Assembly (NCBI GenBank): GCA_013397455.1 | Contig: VYZB01000168.1 | Coordinates: 1,268,839 to 1,332,838 of the forward strand | DNA length: 64,000 nt | Origin: Crotophaga sulcirostris | Taxonomy: Eukaryota; Chordata; Aves; Cuculiformes; Crotophagidae | Direction of reading: 5' to 3' | In this document: positions 37,861 through 49,648 of the stretch, one piece after another | How positions within the stretch are numbered: the stretch's first letter is position 1 | How the letters are laid out: the number at the start of each line of letters is the position of its first letter | Position numbers and translations under genes: made by a program | Notes under the pieces: model-generated | What the model was told of the DNA's origin: nothing | Database searches by the model: none | The model's input: only the letters and a program-made list of their open reading frames with translations

Positions 37861-40189
37861 TGTTGGAGAGTAAAGGTAAAGGGAAGAAAACACAGTATCT
37901 AACAATTTGGTACTGGATTTCCCTGCTCCACATGGAGGAGACAGAGATGTACTCAGTACACTCTCCTGTTTATGCTTTGCGTCTGCAAAAGAGTGAGGAA
38001 AGGAAATCCAGGTCATCCGTAAGGTGCAGTGAGTATGTTCTTCATATTATCGCACTTCCCATGAACTCCAGAAATAAGACCTGGGACTGTAAGAAGTAAA
38101 GTAACAACTGGGCAGATTGGTGTTCCAGGTTCTTCTTTTGATCATGATAGACAGAGAGACTGTAGATACCTATCCAGTCAAAGAAGTCATTGGTGTGGAC
38201 ATGCTCTCAATGAGATAGACACAGGATATTCTATTTTCTATTCTTTACCTTCTGTTACAAAGTGTTAGAAAACCTTTTGGTTCTTTTCTCTCTCAAATTC
38301 TATGCTACCATAACACCATGATCAGATTAGAGCCACAACAGCTTGATTTACTTCCCATTCAGGAAAGGGATCCTTTTCCTGACATCACATTGCTGAACTT
38401 CTGACATTTAAAACTAAACACACACAGACACAGAGATTTGCATTTTACAATGGGCTAACATAGCACTAATTCAAATTACTCTTTATTTATGAGTAGAAGT
38501 ACATAACTTATACCAGAAGGAAATGATTTTTTTTTGTTTTTATTTCTTAATCACATTCTAAAGAGGTCATATGTGAAACACATCTGTGAGAAAAGTATTT
38601 TTTCTCTATTTTTATCAGCTTTCTTCCTTGTATATTCTTATAAGATTGTACAGCTATCTACTTTTAGTATCCTATTTAAAGTATATCTCCAACTCATAAA
38701 TAAATATTTTTTTTCTGGTTCAAATCAAGTTTTAGTCACCAGTTAATAAGGAAAATGCATTGAACACCAATGCCCTGTTTTAAGGTGGTTGATAAAGAGA
38801 AATCTAATTATTTTCAGGTCTTCACACTTGCTGGAGATGTTTAGAACTTTTCTATACTCAGAGTCTATATTTGAGGTAAATCTGCACATCATGTTCGTGT
38901 TTTGTGAATCAGCTTTCACCACCTAAAGCGTATGCTAGTTATCTAGCATCGGTCTGCACAAAGCTGTAAATGGGGAAGAAAAGGGAGGCCATTTTTGTGA
39001 AATGTGCAGTCTAACAAGGGAAAACTATTGCCAGTCATCTGATGATAGTGATGCTTTCCGAGCTTCCAAATAAAACCACTTCCATGAAAGACCTGTGACA
39101 CTGGGCTAAGCACCAAGGAAGGATCTGGCCATTCTAATTAATGCATGGCTCAAACTTGCAGGTAAATCTCTGAAGGAGTTGGAGGTAGCCTTTCCAACAA
39201 GAGATTGAAGGAAATTCAGCAATGCCTGGGAAGTACTCATTGTTTCCTCAGGAAATAAAACAGCTTTCATTTCAGTGTCTGAACTCTGATGTGCACTGGG
39301 TAAAAAGAAAGTCATTGATGCAGTTAAGAAGATCCTCAGATACTGCTGTAGGGCTAACTCAATTGCTTTCCTCCTGTGTTTGCTAAAATTGGTACCTCCT
39401 GTGCAAAAGCCATGATAAACAAATAGCAGAATCATACCAAATGCACTGTCATCATCATCATCATCACAGGCCTCTTTCTGACCACTATGAGATGAAGGCC
39501 TGACCTTAAAAATGGCACCCCTGGCTCAGACCAAATGTGGTCATTTTTGTCCCTGCCATCTGTCTATTTGTCTTGGTGACAGGCAGCCCTGTCTCTGCTC
39601 ACTGCCCATCCACTATGAATAGATGAGTGCCTGCAGATGAGAGTCACTTAAATGGAGGGAGATGATACCAGCCTCGGGAAAGTATTTTGCACTTCACAGT
39701 AGGAAAGGGCCATTGTTTTTTTTCAGATTTGGGTTTTATTTCTTTCTGAGCTTAAAAGAAAGGAAATTTTCTTCTTTGGAGGTAATGTAGAAGTGACTTC
39801 ACTCTTTGTACGGGTGAAGAGTTAAGGAACAAGAAACAGGTTTCAGGGATGTGGCCCAAGCAGAAAAGACAGTATGGGGCAAGGATTAGATAACTGAGAG
39901 AAAAGCAAATGAGTGTTTTTCTCCAAGGCAAATAGTCAGAAGAGAAGTAAGACCATAGGCAAGGTAATAAGTCACTGGAAGACACCTGGGATTTGTTTTT
40001 AGAATCATCTGATTAAGCCTTGCTTCTCATGCAGCCAGTAAAAACACTGAGATTTTTTCCTCACGAAAAAATCTTACCTCCTGAGAATTAATGAAAATTT
40101 AGAGACTTGCAGTCACAGAGAGAGAGAGAAATAAAATAAAGACCAGGGACCAAGATGCAAAAAAGAGCTGAATTAGTGTCTCTTTTCTG
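37861..40189. other. Non-coding stretch
   Basis: Nothing identified. The 109-codon minus frame at 39435-39106 lacks any motif I know. A (TCA)n run is annotated separately. Confidence 0.45.
39449..39466. repeat. Short (TCA)n microsatellite
   Basis: About five to six TCA units in a row; a simple sequence repeat with no other context. Confidence 0.85.
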
Positions 40190-40352
40190 CCATAAGAACC
40201 TTTTATAAATCTGGACAAAATAACTCAGCCTTTCTACACCAAAGTTTCACAGGTAAGAATACTGTGATATGGATGTAACAACACTTATTTACCTTCCCAG
40301 AGCTTGGAAAGGTACACAGACTGGATGAATCCAATATAAGAGTATCACATTT
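40190..40352 (-). mobile_element. MIR-type (CORE-SINE) relic, antisense
   Basis: The plus strand shows, in order, AACTCAGCCTTTCTACACC, TTTCACAGGTAAGAATACTG, ACACTTATTTACCTTCCCAG and ATATAAGAGTATC. These match the complement of an amniote MIR-type element ('CTTAACCTCTCTGCCTCAGTTTCCCCATCTGTAAAATGGGGATAAT...ACTTACTTACCTCCCAGGGCTG...TATAAGAG'). It is the best preserved MIR-type copy in the window, with both core and tail readable. Confidence 0.75.
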
Positions 40353-41699
40353 CTACTTCTTATGTTGGACCACTTTAATAATATATCATGATGTTCAAGC
40401 ACCAGATTTCACAGTAAGCTCACACTGGTTTCTATTTCTACTAGGATTGAAGCTGGGCATAATGTACTGTTCAACCATATCAGAGTGATTCTGTAAGTAT
40501 CCTCTGTCCTTGATGCATGAGAGCAGTGCTGTGGTTGTGTCCCTTGGAAAATGCACATAATGGAGGAGATAGGAAAATAAAAGGGAGGTGTTAGCCATGG
40601 TATGGACAGCATATTTTGAGATGCATATGAGGCAACCAGGGGGAAAACATTAGGAATATGAACAAGGAGGAGACGAGGGGGAGGAGACAAGGCTGCATTA
40701 CAGACAGTAGACTGGAGGACTGGCAAAGTGATCTCTGGATCCTGGGCAGGAGTGAGGAAGGTGGCTCAGACAAGAGTGTCATTATGTGCTGCTTGACTGC
40801 TTCTCCAGATGGAGACTTTAGAGGCCAGGCATCACTGACACTTTGCCCATGAGTGGTGTGCCAGAGACTGAGATATTTATTAGGTCAGGACTATTAATCC
40901 CTCACTTCCAGAAATGCTTAAGCCCACTGACAATTCTTTAAAAGTTGTTAATAACCTTTAACAGTAGTAAGATGATCAGCTTTTTGTTTTGCCTCTGAGC
41001 ATCTCTAATACAAGTGACAAAGACAGAGGAATACAAAACAGGCATCACGTCGGTACAAAAATCTTGGCAGTTTGCTTTCAGCGTGATTATTATTATTTCG
41101 CCAACGATTGTGTCTAGACAACTCAGATGAGACTGAGGTCTGTTGGTGATCAGGATGGAATAAAACAAACTACCTTGAAAAGATAGTCATATAAACAGGC
41201 AGGGCAAGGGAAAAGTGGGAGGAGAAAAAAAATGCCGAGAAGACATTTTTTCCAGGAGACACAGCACAAGAGAGGAACAATATTCAAATCTCCCGATTAC
41301 TAACCTGCTATTTATTCTAATTCTACAAACTCCTGGCACTGGGCTGCAGTATGGCCATCTAGCATGCTAGAAAAAAATCAAGACCCATTATGGGATAAAG
41401 ATGGACTTCTTTGACTGTATTGTACAGCCTCATGCAAATACCTGATCAGACCACTTTTCTTCAGGCTTTTCTGGTGGAAGGGTGAATTTGGGTGGTCATC
41501 ATGTGAGAAGGAAGGACTGGGAATAATTGTGTGTTTCATATGAAAATACAGGGCACAAAGAGGACCTGAGGGATCTGATGAGAATAAGAAGACAGTTCCC
41601 GTAGCCCTGGACAGTTCCAGTAAAACTTTACTAAGGTGAGATGCCAGTTCTTTTCTGAATTGAAATTATCATGTGCTCTTTTGAAGAATGTTAATATTG
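40353..41699. other. Non-coding stretch
   Basis: No exon or repeat recognised. The minus strand around 40391-40800 has several overlapping low-complexity frames rich in Leu/Ser/Pro, a composition artefact of a purine-rich plus strand. Confidence 0.45.
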
Positions 41700-42985
41700 C
41701 TGCCACTAATGAAAGCCACAATGCGCAGCATCTGGCATCTTTATTGGGCAGTTGGATTACCATAGAACACATAATCATGCTGCATCTGCAGAACGACCGA
41801 GAGATCAGGCCCAGTCAGCATGGATTTAGGAGGGGTAGGTCCTGCCTGACCAACCTGATCTCCTTTTATGACCGTGTGACTCGCCTGGTGCATGAGAGGA
41901 AGGCTGTGGATGTGGTGTACCTGGACTTCAGCAAGGCCTTTGACACTGTCTCCTACAGTAGACTCCTAGAGAAGCTGGCAGCCCGTGGCTTGGATGGGAG
42001 CACTCTGTGCTGGGTTAGGAATTGGTTGGATGGCCGAGCCCAGAGAGTGGTGGTGAATGGTGTTTCATCCAGTTGGCGGTCGGTCACCAATGGTGTCCCT
42101 CAGGGATTGGTGTTGGGTCCAGTCCTGTTTAACATATTTATTGATGATCTGGGTGAGGGGATTGAGTCCATCATCAGCAAATTTGCAGATGATACCAAGC
42201 TGGGAGGTAGGGTTGATCTATTAGAAGGTAGGATGGCCCTACAGAGGGACCTTGACAGACTAGAGAGATGGGCCGATTCTAATGGGATGAGGTTCAATAA
42301 GTCCAAATGTTGGGTACTTCATTTTGGACACAACAATCCCATGCATAGCTATAAACTAGGGAGGGAGTGGCTGGAGAGTAGTCAGGCGGAAAGGGATCTG
42401 GGAGTGTTGGTTGACAGGAAGCTCAACATGAGCCAGCAGTGTGCCCAAGTGGCCAAGAAGGCCAATGGCATCCTGGTCTGCATTAGGAATAGTGTGGCCA
42501 GCAGGACCAGAGAAGTTATCGTCCCCCTCTACTTGGCACTGGTCAGGCCTCACCTTGAATACTGTGTACAGTTCTGGGCCCCTCAGTTTGGGAAAGATGT
42601 CAGGATACTGGAGTGTGTCCAGAGGAGGGCAACAAAGATGGTGAAGGGGCTGGAGCACAAGCCCTGTGAGGAGCGACTGAGGGAGCTGGGTCTGTTTAGT
42701 CTGGAGAAGAGGAGGCTCAGGGGTGACCTTATTGCTCTCTACAACTAACTAAAAGGAGGTTGTAGTCAAGTGGGCGTTGGTCTCTTCTCACAGGTGACCA
42801 GTGACAGAACTAGAGGACATGGACTTAAACTTCGTCAGGGGAGATTTAGACTTGATGTTAGGAAGAATTTCTTCACTGGAAGGGTGATTGGCCACTGGAA
42901 TGCACTGCCCAGGGAGGTGGCGGAGTTGCCGACCCTGGATGTGTTTAAAGGAAGACTGGATGAGGCACTGAGTGCCATGGTTTAG
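41700..42985 (+). pseudogene. CR1 ORF2 (reverse transcriptase, C-terminal half), one nonsense codon
   Basis: The frame is open from before 41700 to TAA at 42746-42748, then continues in the same frame from 42749 to 42985. Reverse-transcriptase motifs appear in order: [13 protein letters not shown] (near 41810), motif [14 protein letters not shown] (near 41915-41953), motif [21 protein letters not shown] (near 42090), motif C FADD at 42182-42193 with both catalytic aspartates intact, then [28 protein letters not shown] and [18 protein letters not shown]. The conserved C-terminal [10 protein letters not shown] block follows the stop. The TAA sits where related copies have a Tyr codon, so a single substitution explains it. 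In life the protein nicks target DNA and copies CR1 RNA there. The endonuclease and ORF1 are missing, so this copy cannot move itself. Confidence 0.95.
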
Positions 42986-43083
42986 GTGATGGGATGGTGT
43001 TAGTGTTGGCTTATAGGTTGGACTTGATGATCTCAGAGGTCCCTTCCAACCTTGTGATATTGTGATACTGTGATGCTGTGATA
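41700..43083 (+). mobile_element. CR1 LINE, least decayed copy, sense
   Basis: About 1.4 kb covering the C-terminal half of CR1 ORF2, including the reverse-transcriptase catalytic core, and a complete 3' UTR. The 3' end reads GTTGGACTTGATGATCTCAG, then AGGTCCCTTCCAACC, and terminates in TTGTGATATTGTGATACTGTGATGCTGTGAT, four 8- to 9-bp units. This tail differs from the ATTCTATG units of the copies at 1.3 and 33.1 kb, marking a separate and probably younger subfamily. The 5' truncation point around 41700 is inferred from where similarity to the CR1 protein fades. Confidence 0.96.
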
Positions 43084-46057
43084 ACATTTTCTTAGGAATA
43101 ACCTAAACTTGTGTATAGCTACAATTCATGCAACTCAGGAACACTTCCAGATGAACAGTATTTTGGAGGTCTTATTCTTCAGGAAGTGAAGTTCTCCCGT
43201 TTCTTTGGCCAGATCCCATAAGACCTTTCCACAATAACAGTCAAGGAATCTTTCTCGTAGTAGTTGCTTGGTTGAACAGAACTGATTACTATGTACAGAG
43301 GAGAGGAAAGACGCATACATGGGTATTTAATAGTTCAACCTACCATAAAGTTGGCCTGAGAGTCTCCATGTGGTGTCTAAGAAGTCTAACATTATAGACA
43401 ATACCCTCAGACACTGCTAGTGTGTCTCTGTGCTCCATTTGAGGTTTTGGATAAGTGTGGCCAGGAAACTACATATTTTAAAATGTGGATCCAGGAAGGG
43501 ATGGACATAAAGGTGGTAAATCCAGGTAGAGAATTCAGAAAGAAATGGAAACATCCCTTAGCAAGGAACTGAGATCTTTCTGCAAGCCAGTGTTCAGCAT
43601 TTTAGCACGGCACATTACCTAGATTTAGGTGGCAGCTTGTCACTGTGGGACCTTGTGCTGCCTTTCTGTTGTGACTGATGAGCCTGTACAACCAAGTGGG
43701 CTCCTTCTATGGCTACTAGAGAGGAAAGATAAAGGTGATTTTAGAGTTTATGGGGTTGAATAAAGCTCTTGAGCACAAAACCTCACTTTTTCCTCCTGAT
43801 GCCTCTCCAGATTTCATTTTACCTTGTAAAGGGGAGAAAATAACAAGAAAGAGGTGAAATTAATTAATATCTCTGGATTACACAGATAGGATAATACTGA
43901 AGGTTTGGGAGATTACGCCAGAAATAAGCAGTCATTGGGACTTCATGGTTTTGGTGTAGACAAAAGATCCCGGGGAGGGGAGTTCTGGTCTTGGTGTGCA
44001 TGACCTAAACAAGTTATGCAAGGACCAGCTTCTGCCTGCATGACTATACGTCTTTTGTCTCTGATGATGAAGTAGAAAGGAAGGGTTTCAAATCAAAGTT
44101 GATCTCTGGGAATGTGCATGCGTGGCCCAGGGATCGTATTCGTGATGGAAATCTTGATTTTGAGATCCCAATTCAAACAACATAAGAATGAGGAGAAAAA
44201 AGGCAGTTTTAGTGAGAGAAGCACACAGTTTAGATTTTTTTTGTAGTATTGTAGAAATTTGCTCCCAAAACTTTTTTTTTTCTTTCTGCCTGTATAAAAA
44301 ATGACTCTGGATGCAATAAGAACAAGGTGTTCTAATTAAATAGATTTGTTTACATTTCACAGCATGAAAAACTAATTCAGTCTGATATACTGTATGCTCT
44401 TGCATTATCTCTCTCCCACTTCATGTAAAATTACCCATTTTAAGTAGTATTTTACTTAAGAATATTTTTTAAAGTGGACTTGATTAAAGAAAAACTGATT
44501 TAAGTTCCAAAGTTTTTATTTCTAAGGTAAAGGTTTCCCTTCAGGATGCAAGAAGATGGGAGGGGAAAAACAGAAGCTATGCTATCTGTCACAATATTTC
44601 CTCCCCATTTTATTGCATTGCAAAGGTCCCTACCTTTGCTAGTCATGAGAACTCATAGCCTGTGGCTAGAACACATTTTTATTAAATGAAGGTTAAAGTC
44701 AGGGCCCAAAAAGATCCACTGTAATAGGCTAACAAACATAATATCCTGACCCAGACCTATGCCATAGTGTCAGCTCCAAAACAGAAGAAAAGACAATGCT
44801 TTCTGATTTTAAGTCTGTTTCTATCTGTGTAAAGATGTTCTCCACCTAGAAAAAGATGGAGCATCCTTGGTGGTGCCACAATAGGATTACATGGAGAATT
44901 AACACTGCAGGTAACGTGGTCCAGGTGCAGAACCAAAGAAATGAGACCAAATATAGAGCAAGACTGGTTGAAGCTTCTTCAGGCAAGAATAATAATCACA
45001 ATGAATTTATCTCTCAGGTTGTCAAACTGTTACTCAAAATGAGATAAACAGGAATTTTATTGCCATTTAGACAAACCAGTTCAGGGACAGGAAGCTTAGT
45101 TGATCCACCTCTGAGAGAATCAGAACCCATCTTTGAACCAGAAAGATAGCAATGTCTGCATGTAGCACAAATCAAGAAACAATCTTCTGTACATTTAAGT
45201 CCCTTCTGTGTGGGTTATGAGTTGTAAAAATTGTGGACTGTTTGAAGTAGGGTAAATAACAGATTGGTCAGTATTCTCCAAGAGAAATTCTTGTAGAAAC
45301 CCAGGAGTAGGTGCATTACCTGAGACCACCAAGTGCCATTGCAGCAATACAAGGAAGCTCAGTGCCCTCGGTGAGTAACTGTCACACCATCTTCTCATTC
45401 CTGGTGCTCTGTATGGCCACTGTAGACAGCTCTGTTCATCCAGAAACTGAGCTTCAGAACTGGTAGCAACAGAGAGACTTGGGCAGTTCTTAACTGCAGC
45501 CAGAGGACTGTCTCAGTGTGTACCCACTATTGTCAGAGGTGTACAGTCCTTATGACAGCCATAGGAATGCATCTTCTAGAAGACAAGAAAACTGAGAATA
45601 GAGCCTGTAGATGGCTAGGTATAGAGTATCTAATACTGAATGAAGGTCTGTGTCACATTCCTCTTCTCTGTACATCAAGTAATCAAAATAATTTTTAATA
45701 TAATATGTTCATTAATGTATACCTAGGGAAAATAAAGTTTTGAAAGTTTTTTTCTGAATTCTGATGTCTAAATGAAATTAAACTGTTCTAACTGCCAAAA
45801 TTCTTTTTTTGAGGGGCAAGAAAATTGCTTTTACAAGTTCTCACTCTGCTCCAGTTCTCTGCCAGCCAGAGTTGCAGGAGATGTGGGGATGCTAAGCATC
45901 TTGGGCTTGTGCCTCCCTGGCAGCTGGAGCTGTAGAGAGGCTGGAAGCTGGGTGGGAGCTGGGTGTTCCGCCCCTGGCCCTCTGCCTACTGCAAGGTTCC
46001 CACTTTTGTCAGTTCCCCATCTATGTACAAAAAAAATCAATTGACAAGAACCTTAGA
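43084..46057. other. Non-coding stretch
   Basis: No convincing exon. A small GC-richer patch at about 45860-46020 has frames on both strands without recognisable domains. No additional CR1 end was found. Confidence 0.45.
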
Positions 46058-46168
46058 GGGGGGCGGGGGGGGAGCTGGAAAGTGAACAGCCAGGGAAAAT
46101 CACTGCCATCTCTCCTAAACCAGAAAAGAATTAAAGAAAAAAAAATAAAAAGGGGGAAAAAAAACTCA
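46058..46168. repeat. G-run and homopurine tract
   Basis: Six Gs, one C and eight Gs lie at 46058-46072. After a short mixed segment comes a purine run (about 46119-46164) of A-runs with a block of five Gs. Long purine tracts can form triplex or unusual DNA and are slippage-prone. No repeat family is implied. Confidence 0.7.
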
Positions 46169-47104
46169 CAAAACTGTCACTGGAGCTGAAAATTTCCACA
46201 GGAATTTCATTTGGATGAAGAGAGCATGTTCAACAAGGAAATTGTTCCAACGGGCAAGAGAAGTAAATGAATCATGCAAAACTCTCAAAAGTTCCTGATG
46301 GTCTCAGTGAAATCTGCCCATCACCTTTCAGGATAATGATCAGTACTTTCCAAGAGACACTTGGCGCCTTCTCAGGATTTTGCCTTGAGTTTGATGTAAC
46401 TTAGACATAAAGGCACACAGAGGGTAAGAGCTCCAGGGAAGAGTAATTTTCACCTTTCTGGTGCTTATAGCATGATAAAAAACTTTCCTTCGTGCTTTTG
46501 AATTAATTCCTCAAAAGTTCCAATGCCCGCACACCCATTTCTTTCCTCACTGTTTTTATTAAACAAGAAAGGAGAGCTTTATTACTGCGCAAATGAAAGC
46601 ATCAACAGAAGATAGATACTTCCCAGATTCTTATTAATCTCTAAGACTTATGAGGCCGCCTAAGTTCCACAGAAATTAACATACTCTACAGATTCTTCCA
46701 GCAAGTCACTGAGACCTTGCTACCCTATCTGGAGAGACAAGGGAAGCCAGAAAAGCAAAATCAAAGGAGAATAAATCTGTATTATTAGGAGGTTGTTGCA
46801 AGTCAATATGTGCATGTGCATGCATGTCTTTGTCTACAGACACAGAGCAAGGCTCTGTGTTATGATGCATCAACTACAGCACCATTATAGTAATCTACCA
46901 TAGACTCTGTTTGTATAGATTGAACTGTGTGCCACAAAGTAGAGGTCATAATCATAATTAAAGTACAGTTGGATTTGCAATTCAAAATAATTAAAGATTA
47001 ATCTCCAAAACTGCAACTGTGCAAATTAATATGATAGGGCATTGAATTTATTCTTTTCCCTGCTTTTCAGTGTAAGATTATCCTTGCCTAACTGCAGGCA
47101 CACT
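46169..47104. other. Non-coding stretch
   Basis: Nothing recognisable. Confidence 0.5.
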
Positions 47105-47308
47105 TAATGCCTATATTATAGCAACATTTAATGTCCCTAGCAGAGACCAAGGTCCCAAAGCACTAGCTATTACACACATGAGACAGATCCTACCCCAAAC
47201 ACAAGAGACAAGAGAGAATCCAGAGGCACGGCAGATAGGTGAAATGACTTAATCATCCAGGTTGTGGCTGAGCATCCAACTGCAGAGCATTCTACCTCTA
47301 GCACCTTA
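47105..47308 (+). mobile_element. MIR-type (CORE-SINE) relic
   Basis: Ordered matches to an amniote MIR-type element: AGAGACCAAGGTCCCAAAGCACTAG, GACAGATCCTACCCCAAACAC, AAGAGACAAGAGAGAATC, CAGAGGCACGGCAGATAGGTGAAATGACTTAATC and a final GCAGAGCATTCTACCTC. The known element reads '...GATCAGGGCCCCATTGTGCTAGG...GACAGTCCCTGCCCCAAAGAGC...GAGGCACAGAGAGGTGAAGTGACTTGCCC...AGTGCTCTATCCAC'. The whole 200-bp body is visible. Confidence 0.75.
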
Positions 47309-47520
47309 AAAATCAGAGTAAAAGAAAGAGAAACAAACAACACAGCAAACCCTATCTTAAGCCAGAAGTAAATATCATTATGGCAGAAGAGACTTATGGC
47401 ACTGGCAATATTCTTAATATCTTCTTCTCTCTTCTAGTGGCAAATTCCACAATTTGCAACTTTTGGTTTTTCATGGTGCAGGGATTCGTTTAGCAAGATA
47501 AAGATTTCGTGTAACACTGC

Positions 47521-47542
47521 GGGGGGGGGTGGGGTGGGTGGG
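47521..47542 (+). other. Strong G-quadruplex motif
   Basis: G9-T-G4-T-G3-T-G3: four or more G-runs separated by single T loops, the arrangement that forms the most stable parallel quadruplexes. The complementary strand is a C-rich tract. Folding is a prediction; the motif is directly visible. Confidence 0.85.
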
Positions 47543-49530
47543 TGTTGTACCTTTTTTTCCCCTCTTAAGGCAGATATTTTGCTAATCCTTGTGATGTAAG
47601 TGGCTAGAAAAAGGTTTTTTGAGACAAGAGGAGACTTCATCATCCTCCTGCAGCCTGTACTGCCCAGTTACTATGTTTTTGGTGACACTCCATGATATCA
47701 TTCATTTTGCTAGCTCTTAAATATGCTTCACATATTTACTGCACACTGTATTGGTTAGCCAGTGCTAGAGAATGGGAAAATTAAACAGTACTGATTGCTG
47801 AATATCATAAGAGATGTTCCTGGTGCACCAGCAACACCTCATTAAGTCATGTAAGGTGATTCTGGAATTTCAATGACTCTGAATTGGTGTAGACAGCTCT
47901 GTTACCGTTGCTGACCACTAGTGGATTCAATCTCATGTTCAAAATGCTGAGATTTAACCACACAATGCCTAAACTTCAGCAATAAATTGTTGCCGCATGA
48001 ACATACTCAATGGCAAATGAAAGCAGGTATGAATCAGTGATGAAATCTTGTTCAGAAATTAAAACTCATGTGAAGGTAGTTTCCCAAAAGTCTTTTGCAA
48101 TATCATATTTATTGCAATGGACTTTGTATAGCCAATGGGAGGCATTTCCAGGCTCCAAACCAGCTCGAACAGAGAGCTTATGTGCAATAAACTGAGAGAA
48201 AGAAGCTCATCTTGTAACAAAAATGTTTACTTGCATTTTAACTAATTAATTGACAGTGAAAACCAAATTGAACAAACTTATAGACTGCAACAAGAAGGAG
48301 GAAATACAAAATGAAGGTTTTCTGTCTGTGATGACCCTGACAAATCCTGTGGTCAGATGAAATGTAGAGGCTCAGGTACACATTTATGACCTGTAAGGGA
48401 TACCTGAAGTGATTAATCTTAACATAACACCATCAAAGACCAATGTACAGCATATCAATAAGAAAGGATAAGAGGGCCTGGACTCCCCTGAAATGACATG
48501 AAAATCATACCTTGCACATTCATGTCCTATATCATTGTTTATTTGTAACAGATGCTGAGGTACTTCAGTACTCTGTGCTGGTTTTGATATTAAAGTCATA
48601 CTGACGAGAAAGTCACACATTGGTTGACTTATCTCATAGTGTGTCACTATTTGTTCCTTGAAATGTGATGATAGACTGGAGTATCTATCTGAATATTAGT
48701 TGTGCAGATTGTCTTGCCCACCTCATGTAAGTACCAACCAGTCTACATGGATTTTCCTATAGTCACATTCTTAGACTGTTAGCATCCAAAACCCACAACT
48801 GATGCACGTGAACTTCAGTTGCCTTCTACTTGCCCCAGACCAGGAGAGCACGAAGCCAGTGTTATAAACATGAGCTGATCTACAGCAGCTCAGCATTAGG
48901 TTACCCTACTACTTCAGAGCTAATCTGATGACTTTCAGATGAAAATCTTAATCCCTGGTAACTAATTTAAATTTCCACCTGAAGAAATGAGATTCATTTT
49001 TTTTGTTGTTCATTTCTCTTTTGTATGTTGTTGTGGTATTTCAGGTTTGGTTTTGTGGTTTGCATTTTTTTTTCTTTCCTCTTCCTCCTCACCGCTCTCC
49101 TTGATTTTGAGTTGCTGAGGTTAGCATTTGCAGTGTTCCTTCTTTAACAAAAAATTCCAATGTATATGCATTGTGTTTCTCATTTATGCTTCCCCACTAC
49201 CCAATTAACGTCACACTAAATTATATACCTGCAATAGATTTAATTCCAGACCACTGAGCTGTTGCTTTTAACCCTCTGCATGTATCTCTACAATATTTAT
49301 GAGAAAGCTGTACTTACTTTAACAAATAATGAGAGATTTCAATAGGTTTTTAACAATTGAATTTGTTGTAAGAAAAAATACATTCCTACACTGAAATCTA
49401 TGGGGTGGTTCCAAATACATGCAGAAGGATTTTGATATCTATTCAGTTCTCAAGGTTTTAGAATAGTTTTCCAAATTCCTATTATGCAGCTATGGAATGA
49501 AAATGGATGGATCTATGGCTAGAGTTAAGC
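47543..49530. other. Non-coding stretch
   Basis: Nothing recognisable apart from T-rich runs around 49000-49080. Confidence 0.5.
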
Positions 49531-49648
49531 AGTGATCTGGGCTCATTTCCAAGCTCCATTGAACTCTTCTCAGATGACCTTGAGCAAAGCACTTGAGATG
49601 TGGTCCAGACTGTTTATTTCAGCATCCAAATGGGGTTTTGAATGAACT
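49531..49648 (-). mobile_element. MIR-type (CORE-SINE) relic, antisense
   Basis: The plus strand reads ATTTCCAAGCTCCATTG, then GATGACCTTGAGCAAAGCACTTGAGATG and TTTCAGCATCCAAATGGGG, the order of the complement of the MIR core ('CCCAGCTCTGCCACT...GTGACCTTGGGCAAGTCACTTAACCTC...TTTCCCCATCTGTAAAATGGGG'). Moderately decayed. Confidence 0.6.

Noticed and set aside
39106..39435. 109-codon minus-strand frame
   Set aside because: No domain, no splice or promoter context, and composition typical of a random frame.
40391..40800. Several overlapping Leu/Ser/Pro-rich minus-strand frames
   Set aside because: They are produced by a purine-rich plus strand and have no domain or initiation context.
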